A DNA stretch of 64,000 bases from GWC2-56-14 sp043731355 (GCA_043731355.1 JAYTJE010000028.1:14699-78698), one strand, 5' to 3'; shown: positions 8,414-17,783, counted from the first letter of the stretch. Translations and numbers: made by a program. Notes: generated by a model not told the origin, from the letters alone.

Positions 8414-9199
8414 TTACACCAACGATTGTTCTTTCAACTTTTTCACGACCTGCTCCACCTGCTGTTCGATCGTGCCGGACAGGATTTCCCGCTGGCCGCG
8501 AGGGACAGGCGGAAATATTCTGACGACCTTCGTGGGAGAACCTTTGAGCCCGAGCAAGTTCTCGTCAGCGTTGATATCTTCGGCCGTCATGGTCGTGACC
8601 TTGAGGTTTTTGGCTTTCATCTTGCCCTTCAGCGAGGGCAGCCGCGGCTGATTGATCTCTTTGACCACGGTTATCAGCGCCGGGAGGGAGGACTCCACCA
8701 CATCGTACCCATCGTCCATCATGCGCTCCACCGTCATTTTACCGCCGCCGATGGCGGTAATTTTCTTGATGTAGGCTATGAAGGGAATGCCGAGCATGTC
8801 AGCGGTCTCGGGGCCTACCTGGGCGGTGTCGCCGTCGATCGCCTGCTTTCCCGCGATCACGAGGTCGTAGGAACCGAGTTTTTTAATGCCCTGAGAAAGG
8901 GCGTAGGACGTGGCCCAGGTGTCGGCGCCGGCGAACGCCCGGTCGGAAAACAGCACGACTTCATCAACGCCCATGGCCACAGCTTCTTTGAGCGCGTCAG
9001 CGGCCTGCGGCGGGCCCATGGTCACGGCGGTCACCTTGCCGCCATGCCGCTCGCGCAAACGGAGCGCTTCTTCAAGGGCGAACATATCAAAGGGGTTGAT
9101 GATGCTCGGGACGCCGTCACGGATGAGCGTGTTTGTTTCCCGGTTGATCTTCACTTCCGATGTGTCAGGCACCTGTTTGACCAGAACAATGATATTCAT
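8414..9199 (-). CDS. etfB: Electron transfer flavoprotein beta subunit
   Basis: The 261-residue partner of EtfA. It opens with the family sequence MNIIVLVKQVPDTSEVKI and carries AGKQAIDGDTAQVGPETA, the nucleotide-binding loop (AMP or the bifurcating FAD). It lies directly downstream of the acyl-CoA dehydrogenase. With it and EtfA it probably forms one complex that passes electrons between acyl-CoA, NADH, ferredoxin or the quinone pool. Confidence 0.94.
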   Translation of the reverse strand: MNIIVLVKQVPDTSEVKINRETNTLIRDGVPSIINPFDMFALEEALRLRERHGGKVTAVTMGPPQAADALKEAVAMGVDEVVLFSDRAFAGADTWATSYALSQGIKKLGSYDLVIAGKQAIDGDTAQVGPETADMLGIPFIAYIKKITAIGGGKMTVERMMDDGYDVVESSLPALITVVKEINQPRLPSLKGKMKAKNLKVTTMTAEDINADENLLGLKGSPTKVVRIFPPVPRGQREILSGTIEQQVEQVVKKLKEQSLV

Positions 9200-9212
9200 G
9201 GACGGTCTCCGC

Positions 9213-10370
9213 TTATTTCTGTCTCGTGGCTTCCTTGATCATGTCGAGGGCGATGACATTGCGCTGGATCTGGTTCGTTCCCTCATAGATCTGGAGGATC
9301 TTTGCGTCGCGCATCATCTTCTCGACGGGGTATTCTTTCATATAGCCGGAACCGCCCATGATCTGGACCGCGTCCGTGGTGACCCGCATGCCCGTGTCGG
9401 TGGCGAAGAGCTTTGCCATGGCGGAAGCGCGGGAGAAATCCCTGGCCCCGCTGTCCATCATGCGGGCGACAGAATAAACAAGGGCGCGGGCCGCCTCTGT
9501 CTGGGTCTGCATGTCCGCAAGCATGTGCTGAATGGCCTGGAAGGAGGTGATGGGCTGGCCGAACTGGACCCTGCCTTTGGCGAACTTCATGCACTCGTCG
9601 ATGGCGCCCTGGGCCACGCCCACGCCCTGGGCGCCCACGCCCGCGCGGGAGCAGTCGAGGGTCTTCATGGCAACGATAAAGCCCAAACCTTCCTTGGCGA
9701 TCAGGTTTTCCCTGGGAATGCGACAGTTGTTAAAGATGAGCTCGGTCGTTGATGATGCGCGGATGCCCATCTTGTTCTCTTTTTTACCGAAGGTAAATCC
9801 GGGAGTGCCTTTTTCCACGATAAAGCACGAGGCCCCGCGGGCGCCCTTGGACTTGTCCGTGATGGCAATGACGGTGTATACATGGGCCTCGCCGCCGTTC
9901 GTGATCCATTGTTTCGTGCCGTTCAGGACGTATTCATTTCCTTCGAGCTTAGCCGTGGTCTGCACACCGCCGGCATCGCTGCCCGCGTTCGCTTCGGTCA
10001 GGCCGAAGGCCGCGAGGTTCTTTCCTGATGCGATGTCCGGAAGATATTTCTTTTTCTGGGCGTCGGAACCGTTGAGCAGAATGGGGTACGTGCCGAGAGC
10101 GTTGGCTGCGTAGCTGGTGGAGACGCCGAGGCAGGCCTTCGATATTTCCTCGATGGCGATGTAGAGCTCGAAGCTTTTTTTGCCGAGACCGCCGTATTCT
10201 TCAGGAATATAGATACCGAAGAGGTCCGCCTGGGCCATTGCCTTCATAATGTCCGTCGGGAACTTGTTCTGCTCGTCCAGTTCCGCCCGCACCGGCACGA
10301 TCTTCTCGACCGCGATCTGGCGTGCGAGATCGCGTATCATGATCTGGTCCTCTGTCAACAAATAATCCAT
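9213..10370 (-). CDS. Acyl-CoA dehydrogenase
   Basis: A FAD enzyme of 385 residues that oxidises acyl-CoA (or reduces enoyl-CoA). FAD and substrate loops are AFGLTEANAGSD and WITNGG. The catalytic base is E363 in QIYEGTNQIQRN, the position used by short- and medium-chain enzymes. It lies between fabH and etfB. A catabolic-type enzyme inside a biosynthetic operon suggests a supporting role, such as making or recycling acyl primers, or reversing direction through an ETF. The true substrate is unknown. Confidence 0.93.
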   Translation of the reverse strand: MDYLLTEDQIMIRDLARQIAVEKIVPVRAELDEQNKFPTDIMKAMAQADLFGIYIPEEYGGLGKKSFELYIAIEEISKACLGVSTSYAANALGTYPILLNGSDAQKKKYLPDIASGKNLAAFGLTEANAGSDAGGVQTTAKLEGNEYVLNGTKQWITNGGEAHVYTVIAITDKSKGARGASCFIVEKGTPGFTFGKKENKMGIRASSTTELIFNNCRIPRENLIAKEGLGFIVAMKTLDCSRAGVGAQGVGVAQGAIDECMKFAKGRVQFGQPITSFQAIQHMLADMQTQTEAARALVYSVARMMDSGARDFSRASAMAKLFATDTGMRVTTDAVQIMGGSGYMKEYPVEKMMRDAKILQIYEGTNQIQRNVIALDMIKEATRQK

Positions 10371-10444
10371 TACATCCTCCGGAAAGCATTAAATTTTTAT
10401 AAAATAAATGAACCCAGATGAATTCTATAGTTGTGATACAATCT

Positions 10445-11425
10445 TTACCACCGGACGAGCGCCGAGGCCCAGGTCAGGCCGCCGCCGAAAGCCTCGAACA
10501 GGAGGAGGTGGTCCTCCTTGATCCTTCCGTCGCGGACCGCCTCGTCCAGCGCCATGGGGATCGAGGCCGCCGAGGTATTCCCATAGTGAGGAAGGGTGAG
10601 CACGACCTTTTCCATGGGCATGTTCAGACGCTGCGCCATGGCCTGGATGATCCGCAGGTTCGCCTGGTGCGGAATAAGAAAATCGATCTCTTCCGGTTTC
10701 ACCTTGTTGTGCTCCAGCGCTTCCTGAACGACGCCTTCGAGCGCCCGCACCGCGGTTTTGAAGGTTTCATTGCCTTTCATGCGGATGAAGTGCATTTTTT
10801 CGCGGACGGTATCGTGGGACGCCGGGTGTGAGGCGCCGCCCGCCGGGACATGGAGCAGGTCTCCGAACGCACCGTCGGAATGAAGATGCGTTGAAAGGAT
10901 CCCGCGCTTGCCCGCGTGCCGCTGGATCACGACCGCTCCGGCCCCGTCGCCGAAAAGGATGCAGGTGGCGCGGTCCTCCCAGTCGGTGAACCGTGACAGG
11001 ACCTCGGCGCCCACGAGCAGGATGTTTTTGTAGGCGCCGGACTTGATGAACGCATCGGCAACGGACATCCCGAAGAGGAACCCTGAACAGGCAGCTGCAA
11101 TATCGAAGGCCGCGGCATTTTTCGCCCCGAGCTTGTTCTGCAGCACACAGCCCATGCTCGGCAGGATGGTGTCCGGCGTCATCGTCGCCACCAGAATGAG
11201 ATCCAGGTCCCGGGCTTCGAGTCCCGCGGCGTTCAGCGCTTTTTTGCCGGCTTCACAGGCAAGATCGGACGTGGTCTGGCCCTTTTCCACGACCCGGCGT
11301 TCCTTGATGCCCGTACGCTCGGTGATCCAGGCATCGCTCGTATCGACGAGCTTTTCCAGGTCATGGTTGGTGATTATCTTTTTCGGGGCGAACGAACCCG
11401 TTCCTGTTATCCGCGCGTGGATCAT
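10445..11425 (-). CDS. fabH: 3-oxoacyl-ACP synthase III
   Basis: Starts fatty-acid synthesis by condensing an acyl-CoA primer with malonyl-ACP. It has 326 residues, with the triad C113 (AAACSGFLFG), H253 (IPHQANLRI) and N283 (YGNTSAAS). Its ATG overlaps the plsX stop by four bases (ATGA), so translation is coupled. No competing fabB-type gene is present in the window. Confidence 0.97.
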   Translation of the reverse strand: MIHARITGTGSFAPKKIITNHDLEKLVDTSDAWITERTGIKERRVVEKGQTTSDLACEAGKKALNAAGLEARDLDLILVATMTPDTILPSMGCVLQNKLGAKNAAAFDIAAACSGFLFGMSVADAFIKSGAYKNILLVGAEVLSRFTDWEDRATCILFGDGAGAVVIQRHAGKRGILSTHLHSDGAFGDLLHVPAGGASHPASHDTVREKMHFIRMKGNETFKTAVRALEGVVQEALEHNKVKPEEIDFLIPHQANLRIIQAMAQRLNMPMEKVVLTLPHYGNTSAASIPMALDEAVRDGRIKEDHLLLFEAFGGGLTWASALVRW

Positions 11426-12435
11426 TTTACTTTTGTATACTCCATATTCTTTTCAATGCCCTCGCTGAGGCGTTTGTTGATCTCGCTTTTCGCAAGTTCC
11501 GCGGCAACACGGACCGCATTTTTGATCGCCCGGTCGGAGGAGCGTCCGTGGCTGATGATGCTGATGCCGTTGATGCCGATGAGGGGCGCGCCGCCGTATT
11601 CAGCGTAGTCAATGCGGCGTTTGAGCGATCGAAAAACCGGCCGCATCATGACATAGCCGAGTTTCCGGATCAGGTTGTCGCCGATATTCTCGCGGATCAT
11701 GAGCCCGATGGTCTCGGCAACGGCTTCGGAGATCTTGAGCACTACATTGCCGATAAATCCGTCGCAGACCACGACATCGGCGTTGCCGCTCATAACGTCG
11801 CGGCCTTCCACATTGCCGACGAAGTTGAGCGACGTTTCGCTCAGGAGTTTGAACGCTTCTTTCGTCAGTTCATTCCCCTTGGTCGCTTCTTCACCGATGG
11901 AAAGCAGGCCCACCCGGGGGTTCTGGTTCTTCAGGAGGTATTTCGAGTAGACCTCGCCCATGATCGCGAACTGCAGGAGATGGTTCGGTTTGCAGTCCAC
12001 ATTCGCGCCGACATCCAGAATGATGCACGTGCCTTTCATGGTCGGCATGATCGTGGCGATCGCCGGCCGCTCGATCCCCTCCAGCTTGCCCAGGACGAAG
12101 AGCGAGGTGGCCATGGCCGCGCCGGTATGTCCGGCGCTGATAACCGCGACCGCTTCACCGCTCTTGACCAGTTCGTTGGCAATACGGATCGAGGAGTCTT
12201 TTTTTCTGCGGAAGACCGTGGCGGGCGAATCGAGCATGTCCACCACTTCGGTGGCATTCCGAATTTCCAGAGGAAGCGCTTTTGCGTTGTGGCGCTTGTC
12301 AAGCTCTTCCCGGATTACCTGTTCGATGCCCACCAGGATGATGCCGACGCCGAATTCCTTCGCCGCCTGAACGGCGCCGGCAATAACGGCCTGGGGCGCA
12401 TTGTCCCCGCCCATGGCATCAACAGCGATCTTCAT
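11422..12435 (-). CDS. plsX: Phosphate acyltransferase
   Basis: Makes acyl-phosphate from acyl-ACP for glycerolipid synthesis at the membrane. It has 337 residues. The start MKIAVDAMGGDNAPQAVIAG is diagnostic. Later conserved segments include LDVGANVDCKP and CDGFIGNVVLKISE. Genes follow the common order yceD-rpmF-plsX-fabH. A hairpin in the rpmF-plsX spacer may attenuate transcription into plsX. Confidence 0.97.
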   Translation of the reverse strand: MKIAVDAMGGDNAPQAVIAGAVQAAKEFGVGIILVGIEQVIREELDKRHNAKALPLEIRNATEVVDMLDSPATVFRRKKDSSIRIANELVKSGEAVAVISAGHTGAAMATSLFVLGKLEGIERPAIATIMPTMKGTCIILDVGANVDCKPNHLLQFAIMGEVYSKYLLKNQNPRVGLLSIGEEATKGNELTKEAFKLLSETSLNFVGNVEGRDVMSGNADVVVCDGFIGNVVLKISEAVAETIGLMIRENIGDNLIRKLGYVMMRPVFRSLKRRIDYAEYGGAPLIGINGISIISHGRSSDRAIKNAVRVAAELAKSEINKRLSEGIEKNMEYTKVK

Positions 12436-12454
12436 AGAAACTCCCTACAAAATA

Positions 12455-12501
12455 AAAGGCAAAGAGGTATACCATGAATACAGTATCATCTCTTTGCCTT
12501 T
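12455..12501 (-). terminator. Attenuator or terminator-like hairpin between rpmF and plsX
   Basis: A perfect 12-bp inverted repeat, AAAGGCAAAGAG (12455-12466) and CTCTTTGCCTTT (12490-12501), surrounds a 23-nt loop. Read on the minus strand it is followed by TTTTATTTTG. It lies 13 bp after the rpmF stop. Partial termination here would set ribosomal protein L32 above the lipid genes. Confidence 0.65.
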
Positions 12502-12514
12502 GAGCGCACGAGCG

Positions 12515-12697
12515 TTATATCTGCTGGACGGTGATGACTTCGCGGCCATTGTAGGTGCCGCAGGAAATGCAGGCATGGTGAGGTTTTTTGACCTCCTGGC
12601 ACTGCGGGCAGATCGTGAGGCTTGGGGCGTCGAGGTGTTTATGCGTGCGCCTCTTGTCTCTGCGTGACTTGGATGTTTTGTGTTTTGGATTCGCCAT
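12515..12697 (-). CDS. rpmF: 50S ribosomal protein L32
   Basis: A 60-residue large-subunit protein. The basic N-terminus MANPKHKTSKSRRDKRRTH is followed by a zinc ribbon with C30-x2-C33 and C43-x2-C46, the zinc-binding (C+) form. It lies between yceD and plsX, its usual place. Confidence 0.97.
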   Translation of the reverse strand: MANPKHKTSKSRRDKRRTHKHLDAPSLTICPQCQEVKKPHHACISCGTYNGREVITVQQI

Positions 12698-12715
12698 GGT
12701 TCTTTCGTGCTCCTT

Positions 12716-13231
12716 CTATTTTTTGAATAGGTCCTTTAGTGCGGAAAAGGCCCCGAATGTTCCTTGAGCAGCTCGATTGCAGTCACACCCTGCTTTATTG
12801 AGGTCCTTGCCGCAGACGGGGCAGAGCCCTTTGCAATTTGCATCATGAAGCGGGACCATGGGAACGGCGATGAGCAGCTGCTCCTTGATAATGGCGGCAG
12901 GCTCGAGCTCTTCGCCATGATAAAATTCCGTATCAAGCTCCGACTGGTTGAGCTCGTGTTCTGTCGAAGACTCCACGGCACTGGCCGGGGCCAGCTCAAC
13001 GCTCACCTCGGCGTCGATCGTATAAGGAAAAGAACTCAGGCAACGGCTGCACTCGAGCAACGGTTCAGCCTGTATCCTTCCGGTGACATGAAACAGCCCG
13101 GCGCCCGACGGTTTGAAGTTCAGCACAGCCGTAAATGCCGTTGATGCCGCGCCTTTGTCGAACAGATCAAGCGTATGGGCAAGTTCCAGGGTAAGCCCCT
13201 CTGGAGGTATGTCATTGATCTTGATAGTCAT
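12716..13231 (-). CDS. yceD: YceD/DUF177 family protein
   Basis: A 171-residue protein linked with 23S rRNA accumulation and ribosome assembly in other bacteria. The central LLECSRCLSSFPY and the C-terminal cysteine group CKGLCPVCGKDLNKAGCDC look like a zinc-binding pair. It is the first gene of the operon, directly after a consensus sigma-70 promoter, and precedes rpmF as in most bacteria. Confidence 0.9.
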   Translation of the reverse strand: MTIKINDIPPEGLTLELAHTLDLFDKGAASTAFTAVLNFKPSGAGLFHVTGRIQAEPLLECSRCLSSFPYTIDAEVSVELAPASAVESSTEHELNQSELDTEFYHGEELEPAAIIKEQLLIAVPMVPLHDANCKGLCPVCGKDLNKAGCDCNRAAQGTFGAFSALKDLFKK

Positions 13232-13261
13232 TTTAGCTGCTCCGGGGGCTGTAAGTCTCGA

Positions 13262-13290
13262 ATTATATAGAGAACACCCCGTCTTGTCAA
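13262..13290 (-). promoter_or_regulatory. Sigma-70 promoter of the yceD-rpmF-plsX-fab operon
   Basis: Read on the minus strand, TTGACA (13290-13285) and TATAAT (13267-13262) match consensus exactly with a 17-bp spacer, about 31 bp before the yceD start. This is the strongest promoter in the window and fits a housekeeping ribosome and lipid operon. Confidence 0.88.
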
Positions 13291-13316
13291 GAAAAAAGAC
13301 TTTTGCCGGAAGAAGC

Positions 13317-14549
13317 TCACGCGTTCGGTATCACGGCTGTATTGGGACCGCCGCCCTTGACCCTGCCGAGCAGAACCAGGCCGATGACAAAAAAAGCCGC
13401 AATGGACAGGATGGCCGGACGCTGGCTCTTGAAGGTTGACGAGATCACTCCAAATACCAGCGGTCCGGCGATGGCAGAGGTTTTTCCGACAAGGGCATAG
13501 ACCCCGAAGTATTCCGCTTCCCTGCCGTTGGGAATGAACTGGGTGAAGAACGCCCGCGTGCCGGCCTGCACACTGCCGAGGCCAAGGCCGGCGGTGCAGG
13601 CGACCAGCCAGAACTGGGACTTGGTCCGGACGAGGAAGGCAGCAACGGCAACCGCGGTCCAGAGGAGCAGGGAAAGAGTGACCACTTTTTTCGGCCCCCA
13701 GGTATCGGTGGGCCGGGAAAGGGAAAATGCGCCTACCAGGGCCGTGACCTGGACCGCAAGATAGAGCCCGATCAGTTCGCCCTGGTTGAACCCAAAGGTC
13801 GTGGCGGCAAGGCTGCTTGAAAAGATGATGACCGTATTGACCCCATCCTCATAAATAAGGTAGGCCAGCAGGAATTTTCGCGCTTCACGAAGATGCAGCA
13901 GTTCCTTCAGCGTGTCCACCGCGCTCTGAAAACCTCTGCGGCCCGCCTGAAAGGGGGAGACCGCGACCGGAGTATCGCGGGGCAGGAACAGGAATGCAGG
14001 CAGCGAGAAGACCGTAAAGAAAAGGGCGACCATGGGCCAGATAAGGGAAAGTCGGCCGCTCTGTGCCAGCGGCAGGGCAAGAAGAAGGGCAAGGATGGAG
14101 CCTGCATACCCGACGCCGAAGCCCCACCCGGAGACCCTGCCCTGATACTCTTTTGGAGCGATCCGGGGAAGGAAGGAATTGTAGAATACGAGCCCGCCTT
14201 CCATTCCGATGTTGGCCAGGGCGATGAGAAAAAAACCGAGCACAACCTCGCCGGGCGTGATCAGCGAGAAACCCGCCACGGCAAGGATGCACGTGAAGGT
14301 GTACACGGCGAGGAGCCGCTTCCCGCGGCCGGCATAGTCGGCAATGCCGCCGAGAAAGGGCGAGGTGAGGGAGACGATCAGCATACTGAGGGAAATCGCC
14401 CGTCCCCACCAGAGGTCGCCCTGCCCGGCAGCGTTTCCGACAATGCCGTTGATATAGTAAATCTGAAAGATGACCGCAACGATGACGGCGGAGTAGCTTG
14501 AGTTGGCAAAGTCGAAGAGACACCAGCTGATAATCTGTTTTTTGTTCAT
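13317..14549 (-). CDS. MFS transporter, UMF1/Atg22-like
   Basis: A 410-residue inner-membrane protein with about 12 hydrophobic segments. The N-terminal WCLFDFANSSYSAVI matches the WCxYDFANS signature of the UMF1 family (related to yeast Atg22). The loop GGIADYAGRGKR is the MFS cytoplasmic motif between helices 2 and 3. Family members are proposed solute effluxers, but the substrate is unknown. It is divergent from the TMTC-like gene at 14723 and convergent with nothing, so it probably has its own promoter. Confidence 0.85.
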   Translation of the reverse strand: MNKKQIISWCLFDFANSSYSAVIVAVIFQIYYINGIVGNAAGQGDLWWGRAISLSMLIVSLTSPFLGGIADYAGRGKRLLAVYTFTCILAVAGFSLITPGEVVLGFFLIALANIGMEGGLVFYNSFLPRIAPKEYQGRVSGWGFGVGYAGSILALLLALPLAQSGRLSLIWPMVALFFTVFSLPAFLFLPRDTPVAVSPFQAGRRGFQSAVDTLKELLHLREARKFLLAYLIYEDGVNTVIIFSSSLAATTFGFNQGELIGLYLAVQVTALVGAFSLSRPTDTWGPKKVVTLSLLLWTAVAVAAFLVRTKSQFWLVACTAGLGLGSVQAGTRAFFTQFIPNGREAEYFGVYALVGKTSAIAGPLVFGVISSTFKSQRPAILSIAAFFVIGLVLLGRVKGGGPNTAVIPNA

Positions 14550-14627
14550 GGTGGGGGGTATGGTATACTAATCAAACGAAGAGCGCAAGGGCCGGAGCCT
14601 GGAGCGCGAGAATGCCGCGAATCCTCC

Positions 14628-14657
14628 TTGACAAAGCCCCCCATGGTTTACTACAAT
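14628..14657 (+). promoter_or_regulatory. Sigma-70 promoter of the TMTC-like gene
   Basis: TTGACA (14628-14633) and TACAAT (14652-14657) with an 18-bp spacer. The predicted start near 14664 lies upstream of the ATG at 14723 but downstream of an earlier in-frame ATG at 14612, which argues for the later start codon. Confidence 0.65.
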
Positions 14658-14722
14658 GCCGCACCGAAGAACAAAAATCACTGTATGTATATGGGGTATC
14701 CTGCCATGTGGACAACTCAATA

Positions 14723-16294
14723 ATGGGCCGGTGCTTACGGAACGATAAGGCGCTCCTTATTCTCGCGCTGACAAGCGCGTTGTTTACGTTCGCCGTGTAT
14801 GCGCCGGGCCTGCGCAACGGTTATGTGTATTACGATGACAACCTCTATATAACGATGAATCAGTCCATCACGCATTTGGATTTTCCATTCGTGCGGTGGG
14901 CGTTCACCACGTTCCAGGTCCATAACTGGCAGCCGCTCACGTGGATATCCTACGCCTTTGATTACGCGCTCTGGGGCATGGACCCGTTCGGGTATCATCT
15001 GACCAATGTTCTTCTTCATGCGGGCAATACCGCTCTTGTCGTGCTGCTGGTGGCACGGCTCTTCTCCACCGCGCGCCTCCGGGGGAGCATTGGAGCGTAC
15101 CCGACTGAGCGAATGCTGATCACCGCGGGAATGACCGGCATTCTTTTCGGCATCCATCCGCTACATGTTGAATCGGTGGCCTGGCTGGGCGAGCGGAAGG
15201 ATGTGCTCTATGCGTTTTTCTACCTGCTCGCGCTTCTTTCCTATATATCCTATGCGGTCGCACCGTCTCGCGGCCAGCGTTTTCGCCTCTACAGTGCCAG
15301 TCTCGTGTTTTTTGCCTGTTCCGCGATGAGCAAGGCCATGGCCGTAACGTTGCCCGTTCTGCTCCTTCTGCTCGATCTTTTTCCGCTGCGCAGGATAGCC
15401 GGCAGCAGAACTGAACTGCTGCGGGTCCTGGTGCTGGAAAAGGCGCCGTTTTTCCTGATCAGCGCACTTGTCTCGCTGCTTGCTTTTATTGCGCAGCGGA
15501 CAGGCGGGGCCGTGCAGACCCTTGACGTGATCACCCTGGGGGAACGGGTCCTTGCAGCGGCCCGGGCCGCCTTTTTCTATCTTGAAAAAATGTTTGTCCC
15601 CAAGGGGCTCGCTCCTTTTTATCCGACCTTCCTCCCGATAACAATCGAGGCACATGATCTTCTGGTCCTTGCCGCATACCTGACCATCGTGTTGTCCTGT
15701 CTCTGGTCCGCGCGGCGAAGCTTCATAGTCACCGTGTGGTCATCGTATTTTGTCATGTTGCTCCCCGTGCTTGGGCTCGTCAAGGTCGGCGCCCAGGCTG
15801 CGGCTGACCGCTACGCCTATATGACGATCCTGGGGCCGCTCCTGCTGATCGGGCTCGGGACCGCTTTTGCCGCTGAGCGCATCAGTAATGGCTTCAGCCG
15901 GACCAGGGGGATCCTGTTTGTTCTCTGTCTTGGCACACTGCTGTCGGTCATTTTAACTTTGCTTACCATCAGGCAAATACCTGTGTGGAAGGACGATATT
16001 AGCTTGTGGACGAGAGAGATCGAGGTCTTTCCCTATTCGGCGCCGCTCGGCTATATCTGCAGGGCTGACGCTTATTCCCGCCGGGGGATGACCGAGCAGG
16101 CAATAGCGGATTATTCATTTGCGGTGCAGGTTGATTCGGAGAACAGCGAGGCTTACTATAAACGCGGCAAATTATTTTATATCACGGGACGAATGCGCTT
16201 GGCGGCTGACGATTTTGCAAAGGCGCTCTTGTTCAAGCCTGATTTTGGCGAGGCGCGCTACTATAAACAGGTGGCGGAGGAGGGGATGCGCTAG
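14723..16294 (+). CDS. TMTC-like integral membrane protein with TPR tail
   Basis: A 523-residue multi-spanning protein. After the first helix come VYYDDNLYIT, HNWQPLTWISYAFDYALWG, PFGYHLTNVLLHAGN and HPLHVESVAWLGERKDVLY. This pattern is shared with eukaryotic TMTC O-mannosyltransferases and bacterial DUF1736/TPR proteins. The last helix leads into a RQIPVWKDDISLWTREIEVFP junction and about two TPRs. It may transfer sugars from a polyprenyl-phosphate donor to exported proteins (inference). Close paralogues lie at 57334 and 59403. The start at 14723 is chosen by promoter position. Confidence 0.85.
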   Translation: MGRCLRNDKALLILALTSALFTFAVYAPGLRNGYVYYDDNLYITMNQSITHLDFPFVRWAFTTFQVHNWQPLTWISYAFDYALWGMDPFGYHLTNVLLHAGNTALVVLLVARLFSTARLRGSIGAYPTERMLITAGMTGILFGIHPLHVESVAWLGERKDVLYAFFYLLALLSYISYAVAPSRGQRFRLYSASLVFFACSAMSKAMAVTLPVLLLLLDLFPLRRIAGSRTELLRVLVLEKAPFFLISALVSLLAFIAQRTGGAVQTLDVITLGERVLAAARAAFFYLEKMFVPKGLAPFYPTFLPITIEAHDLLVLAAYLTIVLSCLWSARRSFIVTVWSSYFVMLLPVLGLVKVGAQAAADRYAYMTILGPLLLIGLGTAFAAERISNGFSRTRGILFVLCLGTLLSVILTLLTIRQIPVWKDDISLWTREIEVFPYSAPLGYICRADAYSRRGMTEQAIADYSFAVQVDSENSEAYYKRGKLFYITGRMRLAADDFAKALLFKPDFGEARYYKQVAEEGMR

Positions 16295-16309
16295 CGCTAT
16301 CCCTCCTCC

Positions 16310-16372
16310 GCAATTCAAAATTCAACAAGAAATATTCAATACGTTGAATCTTGAATCTTGAATCTTGAATCC
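16310..16372. repeat. ATTCAA word-palindrome, copy 1
   Basis: The left arm reads AATTCAAAATTCAA, then a shared centre AAGAAATATTCAATA. The right arm repeats TTGAATCTTGAATC three times. The same element recurs at 24203-24257. The last residues of the convergent bioA gene (RFKIQDSTY) are encoded by its right arm. Confidence 0.7.
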
Positions 16373-17760
16373 GTGTCGTGCCAGGCCGTGGTTTTCTTTA
16401 TGGCGGCGTACACGAGCTCCACCATGCGCTTCAGGTCTTTCTTCGACATGGTGAGCGGCGGCATGAGTACGATGACGTTGCCGAGCGGCCGGATGATGAG
16501 CCCCTGTTTCCTGCATTCCTGGACAACCCGGATCCCGGCCTTATCTTCGAGTGCGTAGGGCCGCTTCGTTTTTTTATCCATGACGAGTTCAATGCCGACC
16601 ATAAAGCCTTTTTGCCGGACATCCCCCACATGCCGCAGTTCCCCTACCATCAGAAGTTGTTTTGAAAGGAAAGAGATCTTCGACTGGAGTTTTGCCAGGG
16701 TGCTTTCCGTCCTGAAAAGGTCTATGTTCGCGATCGCGGCCGCGCAGGCCAGCGGGTTTCCCGTGTAGGTGTGGCCGTGAAAGAAGGTCCTGAGGTCCCG
16801 GTATTCCCCCAGAAATCCCTCGTATATCTTGTTCGTCGTGAGCGTGGCCGCCAGCGGCAGGTACCCGCCCGTAATGCCTTTGGCAGTGCAAAGGATATCG
16901 GGCGCTACACCCTCCTGTTCGCAGGCGAACATCGTTCCGGTCCTGCCGAACCCGGTCGCGACCTCATCGGCGATCATCAGGATATTGTGTTGGGTGCAGA
17001 GCTGTCTGATTTTTTTCAGATACCCGGGAGGCTGCATGAGCATGCCTGCCGCGCCCTGGACCAGTGGCTCGATGATGAGGGCCGCTGTTTCATGGCGGTA
17101 TTTCCGGACCACCCGGCCCGCCTGTTCCGCGCAGAACAGGCCGCAGTCAGGGTAGGTCTTGCCGAACGTGCAGCGGTAACAGTGCGGGGTCGGGAGCTTG
17201 CGGGTCTTGAACAGCAGTGGCCGGTAGAGCTTATGGAAAAGGTCTATGCCGCCGACGCTTACGGAGCCGATGGTGTCGCCGTGATACGATTCGGCAAGGG
17301 AGATAAAGCCGGTCTTCCGGTGATAGGCGGGCTTCTGCTGCTGCCAGAACTGGAATGCGATCTTAAGCGCGATCTCGACGGACGTGGACCCGCTGTCGGA
17401 ATAGAATACTTTTGCCAATCCCCGGGGGGCGAGGGCCACCAGTTTTTCGCCCAGCAGAATAGCAGGCACGTTTGACAGGCCGAGCAGGGTGGAGTGGGCG
17501 ACCTTCTTCAGCTGGCGCGCGACGGCCGCATCGATTTCTTTCTTCCGATGGCCGTGGACCGTGACCCAGAGCGACGATACTCCATCAAGGTATTTTTTGC
17601 CGCGGATGTCGGTGAGCACACAGCCTTTGCCGCTTTCGACGACGAGCTGCGGACTTTTTTCCCAGTCCCGCATCTGGGTGAAGGGATGCCAGAGATACTG
17701 TTTGTCCAGCTTTTCGAGGTGATGGGCGAAGCGTTTTTTTCCGGCAGGTCTGTTGATCAC
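16336..17760 (-). CDS. bioA: Adenosylmethionine--8-amino-7-oxononanoate aminotransferase
   Basis: A PLP enzyme that makes 7,8-diaminopelargonate for biotin, using SAM as amino donor. It has 474 residues. The diagnostic LWHPFTQM lies at 23-30, DEVATGFGRTG at 265-275, and the Schiff-base lysine is K294 (CTAKGITGG). The start is GTG at 17760 with AAGGAG eight bases upstream. The last dozen residues come from the flanking repeat, so the stop has drifted outward. No other bio gene is nearby. Confidence 0.95.
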   Translation of the reverse strand: MINRPAGKKRFAHHLEKLDKQYLWHPFTQMRDWEKSPQLVVESGKGCVLTDIRGKKYLDGVSSLWVTVHGHRKKEIDAAVARQLKKVAHSTLLGLSNVPAILLGEKLVALAPRGLAKVFYSDSGSTSVEIALKIAFQFWQQQKPAYHRKTGFISLAESYHGDTIGSVSVGGIDLFHKLYRPLLFKTRKLPTPHCYRCTFGKTYPDCGLFCAEQAGRVVRKYRHETAALIIEPLVQGAAGMLMQPPGYLKKIRQLCTQHNILMIADEVATGFGRTGTMFACEQEGVAPDILCTAKGITGGYLPLAATLTTNKIYEGFLGEYRDLRTFFHGHTYTGNPLACAAAIANIDLFRTESTLAKLQSKISFLSKQLLMVGELRHVGDVRQKGFMVGIELVMDKKTKRPYALEDKAGIRVVQECRKQGLIIRPLGNVIVLMPPLTMSKKDLKRMVELVYAAIKKTTAWHDTDSRFKIQDSTY

Positions 17761-17783
17761 TGACTGTTCTCCTTAAGGCGCTT

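Noticed and set aside
14612..14722. Upstream start for the TMTC-like gene
   Set aside because: The sigma-70 elements at 14628-14657 lie inside this stretch, and homologues begin near the first membrane helix.
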